Below, one piece after another: positions 34,850 through 45,800 of a DNA stretch of 64,000 nucleotides. A program made the translations under genes and the position numbers. Every line of letters begins with the position of its first letter. Within the stretch, counting starts at the first letter, position 1. The notes under the pieces were generated by a model that saw only the letters and a program-made list of their open reading frames with translations, did no database searches and was not told where the DNA came from. This stretch comes from Aquanectria penicillioides (Eukaryota; Ascomycota; Sordariomycetes; Hypocreales; Nectriaceae). Where the stretch lies: the NCBI GenBank assembly GCA_003415625.1, contig PYIU01000002.1, positions 1,426,001-1,490,000 of the forward strand, given 5' to 3'.

Positions 34850-37203
34850 ATGGCGTCCTCGCCTCCGCCTGACCTTCGGGTCCTCTGCCGCAAGCTCACA
34901 TCTATCCCTCCCGCTCAGCTTCCTCACGCTTTGCCGTCTCTCATCAACCATGTTTTGCACTGCAAGGAGCCCTTGTCAGCTCCCCAGGAACAGAAGCCCA
35001 AGGACAAGTCCACCGAGACGTCGCAGCTGGTCCACAAACTCAAGGCCAGCGTCACCACTCTCTTGAACGGACGAAGCCGTGAGGCAAGATTTGCAGCCAT
35101 CGGCCTTATCAAAACTATGGTAGATGTCGGTGGTTGGGAGGTTCTTCGAGCATCTGGCCCATGGGTTAGTGGGTTGCTGTCTGTTATTCAGGTAAAAAAA
35201 AATTTCAACCTCATCCAAGAACCAAACGCATGAGACTTACACCTATTTAGAAAGCGGATCCTATCGCCTCCAAGGAGTTGGCTGTGGTGACTCTCACTCG
35301 CATTTACATGCTTGTCCATCCCTATCAGACTCTCGTCCGGGAAATTGCTACACCCACCATTCCGACCTTTATCACTGCCTGCGTTGCTCTCATCAAGCAG
35401 TCTCCATCAGGAGATGCCCTCAAAACCCCATTCTCCGTTGTGGAGACCATCTGCGATGCCTTCTCTGCATTGATTCCCTTGTACCCGCCCACTTTCCGCC
35501 CCTCCAGCTCTCACTTCAGGTCCGCCACCCGGCCATATATCGTACCCACTCAGGCAGACAACTTTATTGTCCCCAGCAGCTTGACGCGAGCTGCACGTCG
35601 ACTCATCATCTCTCTTCACCATGTCGCTGCCAAGTCAGGAGGTAGCGATGAGTGGGCCAAGCTAGTTGGGACTCTTCTAAAGGAGTTTCACTCCACTGCC
35701 GACCAAGTTCTCAGAGCTGTCAATGAGTCTTGGGAAGGATCTAATGGATACACCCGCTCGAAAGTCGACCTCGATGGGGAGCCGCACGGCGGTGGCTCAT
35801 CTACGGATGAATTGCCTGCCTGGTCGGGAATCGCGGCTGGTGCCGATCGGCTGATTGGTCTTTTCCAGTACCTCTCCGCCTGTTTACGATATCCCACGAA
35901 GGCACCAGTTACGATCCCTACGGGTGCATTCGTAGATGCAGCTTCTCGGGTATTCTTAATCGCTAGGTTGTCCCCCAAGTCACAGAGTTGGGATCAGGCC
36001 CTCCAAACCAACGCTGCCATTGAACGAGAAGAGAAGGAGGAGCTTTGGAGTGCCATGCCTGATGTTCATGTCGCCGCTCTCAATCTTCTACGAGTTCTCA
36101 TTCAGCGCTTGCAACAAAACACGGTAGCGCTAGTCCCTGAGCTATTAGACCACCTTGTTCGTGTATTCAAGTCGGGCATCAATATCCCCGTCGTCCGAAT
36201 GACTGGTTACTCTCTCTTGAAAGATATACTCGCTTTAGCCGGGCCTACTCTGTCGAAGCCATCTGTGGACGTTCTGGATCCTCTTCTTGGCGCCTGCTGC
36301 CGCGACCTCCAGCAAGAAGCTGGACACCTCAAGCCAGTCGAGAAGCCCACTACTTCTGCCACCGATTCCAAGAAGAACAGCATTGCCGCCAATGCCGATC
36401 TCTTCCTGAAACCCCAAGCCACTGCAGTTGTGGAAGCATTCTCTCTCGATACTGGTCACAAGGCTGCCGCCGCCGCCCTCCTTGCCATCATTCCCTCGCA
36501 TCTCCCCCAACGGCACCTCAAGCCCTCTCTACGGGGTCTTGTCGATCAGACCGCCGTCCTGACCTCCAACCGCGAGGCCATGGTATCGAGCGTTCTAAAT
36601 CCCTACAAGGACCAACGTGGCCGAGTATATCCAAGCATCTTGCCACACCTGACCCAGCAGTTCCCCGACGACCAAAGCCTAGAGATTCTACGAACCAATC
36701 TTCGCGCTGGTACTCAGATCCTAGCCGATGGGGATGCACCGCTCGAGGAACTCCCTGTTGACCACAAGGAGGAGGATGACGACGACGACAAGGACGAAGA
36801 AATGAAGAACGCCATTGAAGGCAACAACCCCGTTTCCACAGAAAAGGTAGAGGATCTATTCAAACCGACTAGCCTCCCTACAGTGTCGCTTGTTGAAAAA
36901 TCCTTACCCATCCAAAGCAACCCATTTGAGCCAGGCAAAAGCAACGCCAATGACACTGAAGCCAGGCACAGAGCAGTCTCGCCTCCCAAACGAAAGCATG
37001 AAGGATCAGACCCCATCCCTCCCAAGAGGCAGGTCTTGGAAAAGTCCCCATCTCCGATCCGCACGGCCGCCCCAGCCGTCTCCAAAGCTCCGGAACCAGA
37101 GGATGACGATGACGACGAGGATGACGATGACGACGACGATGACGATGAGAGCGTACACTTGAACATGGAGCTTGAAGATGATGATGAAGAGGAGGAGGAC
37201 TAA
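34850..37203 (+). CDS. rix1: Pre-rRNA-processing protein Rix1
   Basis: Exons 34850-35191 and 35251-37203 with a 59-nt intron 35192-35250 (GTAAAA..TTAG) give 764 residues. The junction reads SVIQ-KADPIASKELAVVTL. The N-terminal RIX1 domain is seen in RVLCRKLTSIPPAQLPHALP and SREARFAAIGLIKTMVDVGG, followed by helical repeats to about residue 480. A disordered tail contains KRKHEGSDPIPPKRQ, a likely nuclear signal, and an acidic stretch with long Asp/Glu runs at the very end (37096-37200). Known role: Rix1 with Ipi1 and Ipi3 forms the Rix1 complex, which processes ITS2 and helps Rea1-driven maturation of the pre-60S particle in the nucleolus and nucleoplasm; PELP1 is the animal counterpart. The start ATG follows CTCG; the frame is intact. 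Convergent with the WW-domain gene, 394 bp apart. Confidence 0.93.
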
Positions 37204-37597
37204 ATCTACGTTTGGAAACACTACAGATCAAAGCGTGGCTTGAGCCATGTATTGAGGGTATAGATAATGTATATAGCTTTCTGATTCCGGAACCTCTAGC
37301 TGGTCCGTATACAAGACGAGACTGCGAGTCTCCATCCAAGGTCTGCCGTCCATGGCCTGGTATCTCAAATACGCAAAAAAGGAAAGGATAGAGAAAAAAC
37401 GACACAACCAACTTCAGCCCCAACGGCTGCCAACTCCCTATAAATATACACACCACCTTGCCCGATGTGATCCCCCGTGAACGCCGTTCAGTGATGATGG
37501 TCTCCAAAGCCGACCTCAGAAATAAAGATTGCCGGTCCCTCTAGTCGTCGGAATGGAAAAAAAGCAAACTCCCAGAAGTCATCAGCATTGCCATTCA
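37204..37597. other. Convergent intergenic region
   Basis: 3' regions of RIX1 (+) and the WW-domain gene (-). No gene seen. Confidence 0.6.
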
Positions 37598-38488
37598 TCA
37601 ATCTCTCAACCAGGCGCGCCGCTTCTCTTCCTTGCGAGCACGGCGTTTTTCCTTGAAAGCCTTGACCTCGGCCTTGGAGGGTTTCTTCCCCGCGCGTTCA
37701 GCCTTTAGGCTGCGGCCATCATGGGCGTTCGCTGCCGCATCCACGTCGAAGAAGGCATTCATCTGACGTCGCGACTTGGCCTCGTCACTGTGACGGTTTG
37801 GGCCCATGTCCTCGGTCTGGAATTGTCCCGTAAAACGGTTGAACGAGGCTGTCGCGGAGTACGATTGCGACGGATCTGCCGTACTGGATGATGCCTCGCC
37901 TTCGTCTTCGTGACTTCCTTTGGCATACCAGGCGTTAGGGTCATAATCGCCGTGGATGGCAGGGTTATAGCCTCCAGCTGCTAGCTTCTCTGAGTCTGGG
38001 GGTTGAGGGGCTGCTGGGGTTGAGCTCGCGACAGAAGTGGGAGGTTTTGCGGCGGCGGTAGGCTCAGTAGGGACACGGGGGTTCTCCCATTGCGACTTGC
38101 CGGTGAAGCGGTTCATGAAAAACCAGGCTTGAGTGTTGGGATCCCATTGACAATCCCATCCATCATCCTCAGGCTTGGGAACGGGTTCCTTTGGCAGGGG
38201 CGGTCCATCCGGAGTCGGCTCATTTGGCAACGGCGGTCCGTCTGGAACTGGTCCGACCGGAAGAGGGGGAGCATCCGCATCGATGGGGGCCTTCTCGGCT
38301 GCCTTGGATGGTTCAGGGCTTGATTTGGCAACGTCCTCGCCAGGTTCGATATCTTGGTCCTCTAGCTTCTTTTCCTCTGTGGTATCGGGGTCGACATCTT
38401 TATTCAAGGTTTCGGTGGTGTCTGAGGCGACAGTCGACTGGACTGCAGGCTCGTCCACGGCGGTCAACGGCTGAGATGAGGACGACAT
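37598..38488 (-). CDS. WW-domain protein with PPLP repeats
   Basis: Single exon, 296 residues. The N-terminal third is acidic and Thr/Ser-rich. Residues 73-103 carry three PPLP motifs in near-repeats (APPLPVGP, GPPLPNEP, GPPLPKEP). One WW domain follows at about 107-139 (GWDCQWDPNTQAWFFMNRF, then TGKSQWENP), with signature Trp at 111 and 134. After it come FNRFTGQFQTEDMGPNRHSD and a very basic C-terminus (KKPSKAEVKAFKEKRRARKE), likely a nuclear signal. Fungal proteins of this layout are mostly uncharacterised; WW domains bind proline motifs and occur in splicing and transcription factors. A nuclear RNA-processing role is plausible but not shown. The ATG at 38488 is followed by an intact frame. 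Confidence 0.85.
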   Translation of the reverse strand: MSSSSQPLTAVDEPAVQSTVASDTTETLNKDVDPDTTEEKKLEDQDIEPGEDVAKSSPEPSKAAEKAPIDADAPPLPVGPVPDGPPLPNEPTPDGPPLPKEPVPKPEDDGWDCQWDPNTQAWFFMNRFTGKSQWENPRVPTEPTAAAKPPTSVASSTPAAPQPPDSEKLAAGGYNPAIHGDYDPNAWYAKGSHEDEGEASSSTADPSQSYSATASFNRFTGQFQTEDMGPNRHSDEAKSRRQMNAFFDVDAAANAHDGRSLKAERAGKKPSKAEVKAFKEKRRARKEEKRRAWLRD

Positions 38489-39340
38489 GTTGGATGGGTG
38501 GGTTTAGGGAGGCGAAGTTGTCGCAGGGCGTCTATCATCTCAACGGTGAGTTTGCGGTAACGAAAAGTGTTATCATGATACTTATGCACCTGTGGGTTTT
38601 AGCAACAGAGGGTAGTGACTGTTAGCAGTGATTGATCAGTGTTGAGCATGGAGGCCTCGAACATGTGCTTCACATATTAGATGGCAGCGTGACTCGACGT
38701 GAGGAACCTTCAATGCAGTACGAGCTCTGGTAGCATGCGCAGGCATGAAAAACCTGGGGAAAGAAGGCTCCGCGGCTGAGATCGTATCACGTGAGTCCGC
38801 AAATGTGGCATTTCGTGGCGGGTCTGGAGCAGCTGAAAGTGGCTGAGCCTGTGACAGTAATGCTTGTTGGCGTCCAATTGTATATACGCGGAAGGCACCC
38901 ATCCCCAGGAGCTCAAATATCACCCTGTCCAGCGCCTCAGATCAACTCCATTCGTGGAAGATGAGACGGATCTCACAACCATTCCTCAATGATGTTGCTT
39001 ATTCCCCGCGCCGAGCATACTTTAACTTCAAAGACAGGCCTAAGAACCTAGCAAGCATTCTTTTTCGGCCATGCCACCAACGTATGCAGTAATGCTTTTT
39101 CGCTTTTATTGTTGAGCTAGCGCACCAACTCCGAGTAAATAAATGTCTTGGGATGTCATGCAAGGGCAGTAGTGTGTCTCGATGGCCACGCTCCACGTCT
39201 AGTAAACGCCTGGATCCCAGCGGGCCATTCATTCGACACTGGATTGGGCTCTTGAGGCTGGTGCCTCGTTTTGCCCGCAGCCATGATCCCCGGAACAATG
39301 CAGTGATAATTATCTATCTAGTTGACAGCCGACTCCCATA
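38489..39340. other. Intergenic region
   Basis: Promoter side of the WW-domain gene and flank of the GH16-like relic. No gene seen. Confidence 0.55.
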
Positions 39341-39890
39341 CAACGATGCCGCCTTTGCTCTGCTTGGGTCTGCGTGCTCGCCAATACGCAGCCGCCCAAC
39401 TGGAACAAAGATCAGTGTAGTGGTTTTCTGACGGATGACGATGTGCCAAAATACTATTGTGAGCGCACCTTCTTCGACTTCAGGACCCCAGGGGAGTACG
39501 CAGGTGTACCAAGCATCACTACCGGCGAGAGCCAATCTCCGAACGCTCCCATCACCAGCGATTACTTCAAGACAAAGGAGTGGAAAGCTTTTAGAAGATT
39601 CAAAGTTGGAGCAACAGGAGAAGCAACGGCCTTGCCTACGGGGCGAGAATACCCATGGTCAACTCCCCGAATAACATCTACATCCACAAGAACAATGACC
39701 AAAACCCTTCATCCGATACATTCCTCACCATGCGAACGGACCGCGTCGGCAGCTTCCAGGGCGCCGCCGAGTTCGACTCCATCGACCATTTTAAATACCT
39801 TCCTATATGATCTTCAATGTCTGGGGTGATGGCGGTGTCTGGTCCGACAACATGACGGTGAATGGCGATGCGTACATGCAAATGCAATAG
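39341..39890 (+). pseudogene. Relic of a secreted GH16-like (concanavalin A-fold) protein
   Basis: Three pieces of one protein lie in different frames. A signal-like AAFALLGSA is in one frame near 39350. Next comes ANTQPPNWNKDQCSGFLTDD then FFDFRTPGEYAGVPSI and SDYFKTKEWKAF (39377-39600). After a slip at about 39655 follows MVNSPNNIYIHKNNDQNPSS then FLTMRTDRVGSFQGAAEFDS, ending at TGA (about 39811). The following bases, read from ATG 39808, give MIFNVWGDGGVWSDNMTVNG and TAG at 39890. In full-length fungal relatives of the GH16-like/glucanase fold as I know them, the FNVWGDGG piece lies far downstream of the AAEFDSIDH piece, with the catalytic middle between. That middle is absent here. This is a decayed copy with an internal deletion and at least two frame changes. 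Confidence 0.65.
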
Positions 39891-41078
39891 CTCGGGATGG
39901 TAGCCCATCCAAGAAAACACGTAGTTGTTTCTTCTTATGTCCTTTCTCATATGTCCCTACCCTAGACAACCACCATGATCATTCCTTTTGTTGATCACAT
40001 TGACAGGATCTGCAGTGTAGGGTCCCTCAGCAGTTTTACCCACTCGAAACACTCGTTTTCTAGGGTAAATGTGTGGGTTATTTTCTTCCCAAGACTGATG
40101 GGGTGCACCAAAGGTATGGAATGGTGTTGGGGTTCAAACATTGAACAATGAGGATGTATTTTGCAACGGTGCTAGTAGCTCTTATTTTTTTTGGCAGGCC
40201 GAAGATCTCGCCACAGTCGAATAGATTGGTTGCGCCACTTCTCAAAGAGAACCCGACCAGTTTCAACGGTATCCCAACCCCAACGCCTATTCGCGACCCA
40301 AAAATCACTTTTTTATGAAGTCCTCCATCTAAATCACACCCAATTCCCTTCTCTTCCGCTATCGAATCGTAAAACCTTTGTGTCATTCCGGGTATATCCA
40401 AGCTTTCCGACCATTTCTATTGCTCTCCGAGTCAACTGAGTCGCTGGCTCTGATGGACTGGTGGGTATGTAACGAGTGTTCGATGTAGCATAACAGAATG
40501 GTCAAGACAGAACTTTTAGAATTCATAATGCTATCATGTCCTCAATCGATAATAGATCTCGTCACATGCCGATATCCACATCATCCGCCTATGAAATAAC
40601 ATTCATGTCGTGTCCTTTGGCATTGAGCCAACCTCCACGGATCCGCTGATATATCCGGACCAGGCCCGGGTGTATTGCATTTAGATATGTGAGGTGCATA
40701 TCACGGTCCAATAATGGAAGTCCGACGAGGTTTCCTAAGCGGGGTATATCTATCTCTCATCGCATAGTATGCACTCGTCGGCGTGGGTAGGCTGGGGCGA
40801 TGGCAAGAGTTTGGCAGTTCACGTCGAGTGATTGCCAGCCAGTCATGACCAATTTGATACAAGCCCGGCATCAGCTTTGAGCTTGATCAATCTCTCTTCA
40901 CTCATATGGGGTCATTGTGCCATCTGAAGTGAGAACCTCCCTTTCACTTGCCAAGAGTTTCGACAAGCAAGGGGTATCGTTATGCTCCACCGTCGGGAGT
41001 AAGTCTCGCCTAGATCTGATCGAGTTCGGAATCCGGCGCTATTCGTTTTTAAGAGAATTTTTCTGGTCATCTCTCAAT
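39891..41078. other. Intergenic region
   Basis: Between the relic and the 3' end of the bZIP gene. Short frames only; no gene seen. Confidence 0.5.
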
Positions 41079-42840
41079 TCACCTCATATTGGCTTGGTCA
41101 AATTGAAACTGCTGCGAAGGGAAAGCCATACTGGCGCTCAGGCCGAATGGGTCCCAGTCGAGGTTCTGGTCGAGCAATTGCGTCATGGATGGATATTGTG
41201 ACGAGTGAGATGTCTGGGGCTGTTGCTGAACTGGCTCATGGGATGGCGTCATGTGATGTCCAGGTCCGTTAGATGCGGGGGAAAGCATCATGGGCTGCTG
41301 GGGGTCACTGTTGAAGCCTGAGGGATATGGCGTGGGACCACCAGGGGTTTCGATCTCGGAATCATCAATCATGTCGGCCTGCGCATCATATTCTTGTTCT
41401 GCACAAGGAATGTAAGCACGATGCATAACATGGGTGACTTTAGGCTCTGTCAGCTTACCTAATTGCTCGATGTGATTTTGGAAGGCTGGCGTAGGGTAGT
41501 ACGAAGCCCCGGATCCAACCGGACCTCCTCGGACCCCAGACTGCATGATGGGCTGACGGGGGTTCTGTGAACCCTGCGGCATTTGCTGCTGGTGCTGCGG
41601 CATCGGCTGCCTCGAGACGCTGGTCATAGATCCGCGCATAGACATGCTATCCGAAGGTGCGGGGGAGAAGGCGGAACCAGTATTGCTAGGCGAGTTGGAG
41701 TGGGAAGAGGGGGTTGGGCGGTTCTTTGGTGAGGTGGCAGATGAGTGCGGTTGTAGAGGCGGGGGGAGGGCAGTTCCAGGCTCGGACTTGGGGGCGATGT
41801 GAGAGTTAGATCGACGCGACTGATGATGGCGGTTCATAATGGCTCTTTGCTGGATCGGTGGCGGCTGGACCAGGTTCTGGGGCATATGAGTCGGGCCCAG
41901 GTTGGGGCTGCCGGTCTTGGCTCGGAGTTCAGCTTGGACATCGATACCTTTGAGAGATGTTAGCAATGTTGATCAGAATATGGAAGCTATCTGTGGGCGG
42001 CAAACTAACCCTTCTCAAGGAGGATGCGTTCCAGGAGTGAGTTCTTGTATCGGAGCATCAAACACTCATCGGCGGCGGTGCGGTGAGCCGCCTGGAGGTT
42101 GTGGAGGTTAGACTCATGGACGCGAATGGTCTCTTCGAGTTGCTTTATGTATTCGGTACGACGTTCTCGGAAGGCAGCCTGAGCCTGCCTGTTTCGTTGT
42201 TTACGCTCTTCCGACGTGGCGTAGATCTGATGGGGGCAAGGTGTCAGTCATGGTGCGATGGCAGTGATCAATGTTGGTGCAGCGGTGATTGATTGGAGGA
42301 ATGCGTGAAACAGGAAAACGGCGTTCGAAGTTGACATGTAAAGTTGCGCGAGTCAAGTGCTGTAGCGGAAGGGCTCCCGAGGATGTAGGTCTTGGAGATG
42401 ATGTCTGGTTTCGGAAGAAATCGAAGGTTTTGTCTCGGGTCGTCGATGGAGAAGGTTTGGGGTGGAGTGATGGAGAGATGGAGAGATAACGAAGGGAGAG
42501 GGGAGTAAAGGGCTGGAGGCCATGTAATATGGCACACCCCTTCAAGTTGATTGATGATGGGGAGTTGAAGGGATCGACTTACGGGTTTTCGGCCACCCTT
42601 CCGCTTAGGCTGTTGAGCCTCTTGGGAGGTGGCATTGGTAGAGAGGTTGATCTGGTTCTGGTCCCTATCTGGGCTAGAAGCAGCGGGAGAATCGGTGACG
42701 TGTCGGGATCGGTGACCGTTGAGATTGTGGTTGATGTTGTTGTGGTTTTGGTTCTGCGTTGGGTCCGCCTTATCGATGGACATCTTGTCGGCCATGCCTT
42801 CCCCAGACCGGGGCTTAGAGACGATGCCGCCGTGCGGCAA
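41079..42840 (-). CDS. AP-1-like bZIP transcription factor
   Basis: Exons 42840-42583, 42226-42010, 41947-41459 and 41398-41079 (introns 356, 62 and 60 nt) give 427 residues. Exon 2 encodes the DNA-binding helix ERKQRNRQAQAAFRERRTEY (residues 93-112) with the NxxAQxxFR signature of the Yap1/Pap1 group, followed by a zipper through KQLEETIRVHESNLHNLQ to LRYKNSLLERILLEKGID. Before it lies the basic KRKGGRKPIYATSEE. The C-terminal half is Ser/Pro/Gln-rich with HIEQLEQEYDAQADMIDDSE once the third intron is removed. No Cys-rich redox domain like that of Yap1 is visible, so oxidative-stress sensing is not implied. It acts in the nucleus; targets are unknown. The third intron is 3n long and has no stop, so unspliced RNA would give a 447-residue form. 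The 356-nt first intron is long for this window. Confidence 0.88.
41399..41458 (-). other. Stop-free 60-nt intron of the bZIP gene
   Basis: GTAAGC donor, GCTTAC branch-like site and GTGCAG acceptor. The length is a multiple of three and the frame reads through as GKLTEPKVTHVMHRAYIPCA. Splicing restores IEQLEQEYDAQ. Retention would add 20 residues without a stop. Confidence 0.75.
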
Positions 42841-45800
42841 ACGCCCCAGAGGCTCAAAACGGAGAATCTGTTACGTAGGAGAGGTGGAACGTCAAGACGA
42901 CGACGGGCGCAGAATGTCGAGTTTGGAGCAGGTGTGCGCCCGTTGGGTTTTTGCTTTGCGGGCGTTGCGGGCGCAAGAGGACAGCGATATGGGCAGGGTT
43001 GGGGGTCCACGGGGGTGGAAGCGGGCGGCAGAGGGATGACAGGCCGCGTTTAAGGCGCCTATCAGTGGGATGTGGCAGGGCCTGGGTGAGTTTGGACAAC
43101 TGGAACAGTGAGCAAACGTAAGGGAAATGCTATTCGTGAGATAAGGCGGCCTGCGACGCCTGCAAGTCGTCCTTTGAGCGCAGCTTTTCTTGGGGGAACA
43201 AGATAACAGGAAGAGGACGGCGGATTGCGCGCGCAAGGGAGGAAGAGTCGAGTACTCTTTTATGTAATGGGAATTGCGAGAGGGGGCGGCCTTGGACTGT
43301 CCTGCGCGGTCCTGCGCGGTCTTGTTCGCTGGGCGGGCTTTGGGAGCCGGCCAATCAGGGGCCTCGGGCGAGGAGATGGGGGGCAATGGGGGTCTGCGAG
43401 CTCGGCGCCAGGCGACACCCCAGCTGGGGGGTCCACCCACCGCTAGGGACCCTATCCACTGTACGGAGTACCATGCCTGCTACAGCCATGGGCAAGCCGT
43501 GGCATCGTACGTACCACCACACCGCGCACCGCACACACCATTTGAAGCCCTGCCCGGAGAATAACACACCAGGCGGACACCAGTCTATTCCGAACAGTCC
43601 ACCAGCCTGATGTTTTCAGGCGGATCCACTTCCGTTGTACGTACCACTCTCATTCTCGCACTGATGCACTCTCGCTCACTCCCTCACTCGTTCGCTCCCT
43701 CACTTTCTCACTCCCACACATACTACATAGCACTATGTATGTACCCACCCACACACCCACTCGTCTGCTGCGCGCATGTGCGAACCAGTCTCGTTTTTTT
43801 TTTCTTCCTCGCCGTCCCTCTGATGCTTTATTAGCCCTGTGTCCCGGGCCAGGGTCCTGTCCTTCTTTTCATCCCAGCACCAGCATCCCTGAACAAAGTG
43901 GACTCCCATCTCCAAAAGTCAGGCTTCTAGAGACTTCAACGAACAAGTTGAGAGTCAGTGCGGCGGCACAGGGCTTTCGGTCGCCCCCACTCTCTGGCGC
44001 TGCTCGCGCTGCTCACGTTGCTGGCTCTAGCCACTCACAACGGCGGACTGGATGGGATGGGAGTGCACCCCACCCAGCATCAAAACCCTCACCAAAGGTC
44101 TCCGAGGGTACGGATACAATGGTACTAAAGTTTCCTCCTTCTTTGCACCATCGACAATGTACCTACATGTCTTCCTAGGCTGGCTGGCTGGCCGACCTGG
44201 CTCAAGGCGCAAGGGGTGGGAAAATCTTGCACAGGCCGCCTCGACGCAGCTCACCACACACAAACACAAACTTGCTCACCCCCATTAGCTACCACTATTC
44301 CTCCAAAAGACAGCCCACTCTCCCTAGTCGCTCACGTTTAATCATCAACAGCTAGGTTAGGTAGGTCACCTTCTGGGAATCCACTGCACACCTAAAACAT
44401 CGCAGGGGTACTCCATGCCCAATGTAATGGCCATCTCGCGAAGAATTTTTCATTGGCACGCTGCGCACCACGCACCATACGCATCACAGAGTACGCACTC
44501 TGGAGGCACAATGTCCCAGGGCTTCTGGCGTGGTTCTCACGGGAAGCCGTCAAGGGGGGCACGTTGGCTGGCTCACCGTCCGTTTACCGAGCTCCTCCAC
44601 AATGTGACAGTCTGCAGACGGGGAAAACTGCACAAGCGAGCAAGATGTTGTAGGGGCTTATGGGGCGCTGAAGGGTTTGCACCCCCGCCTCTGATACCAA
44701 AGGCAACAACTCGGACACCACGCATTGCCCCCTCATCTCTGTTCTCTATACGTCATCGCCCATTGCTGTAGGGTAGCAGCAACACAAGAGAAGACATCTT
44801 TCGCCCGAGTTGTCCGCACCTCTTCTGATGTACCCCTCACGCCACAGACTCGTCATTTCATCGCCTCATTCACGTGGATCACTAATGTTCTTCCATCCGA
44901 ACATGCCCGGCGGTACCGGTGAAGTTTAGAAACACGCAAGAAAAAAACCTCGCAACACCCAAATTTGTCTGATATTGGCACAACATCTCCAGGAACAAGG
45001 TTCTAGGTGGAGAAATTCAACATTGACCCGACTATCCACAGAGCGTCCGTGGTTCAACTACGGTATTAATCAAGCTCTTACTTTGGCGAGGTACTTTGAT
45101 GAACCCCGAACCTCCGCCTCGCTCGTAAAGACGTTGGTTCATCGTCGTTTGTCTTGTAACCAACACCGTTTCTCGCCGAACTTGCCAATGTATCTCCTAA
45201 ACAAAACCTCTTCAATGTAACAGCTGGCCTTCTCGGATCGACCCTCACCCATAGTGCATCGCCCCCCCCCCCCCCCTCCGATTATTTCGCTTTGGGAGTT
45301 ATGCCGGCATTATGCCTCCACCACAAGGTCACTCTGCCAAGACGTCTGTGGCTGGCTCAGTAATGGTCTAGGCCAACCGCTCATCTGGACACCTTGGTAG
45401 TCGCCATGCTCGCCGATTCGGCCATTTCAACGGTACCGGTATTGCTTGAGCGGAACGCCTTGAATTTTTTTCTTTAAAAATTGCAACGAACATCATCACG
45501 GCTTCTCCGTCTCACGAATCAAAGAAGGACAGTGATGCAATCACCCCCTCCTTTGCCGTCACTGGAACGGACTACCTAAACGCATCCGTTCGTCACTCAC
45601 TCACACCTGCAGCAACCCTGGTCCACTGATCGTGATCCCCCCCCCCCCACTCAATAGCGTACCTCGTCAGCCTCGACCTAGTCACCAAAAGTGCGCTGCT
45701 AGGCCCGGCCCATGTGCAGGTCCTCTGTAGTAGAACAGCCTCAACTACGGTCGGCAACCAATACGTCAAATTATTGTGAATGTTTCCGGAGGTATCCTCG

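Noticed and set aside
36714..37166. Antisense Ser-rich frame opposite RIX1
   Set aside because: It is the reverse reading of the Asp/Glu codon runs in the acidic tail of Rix1.
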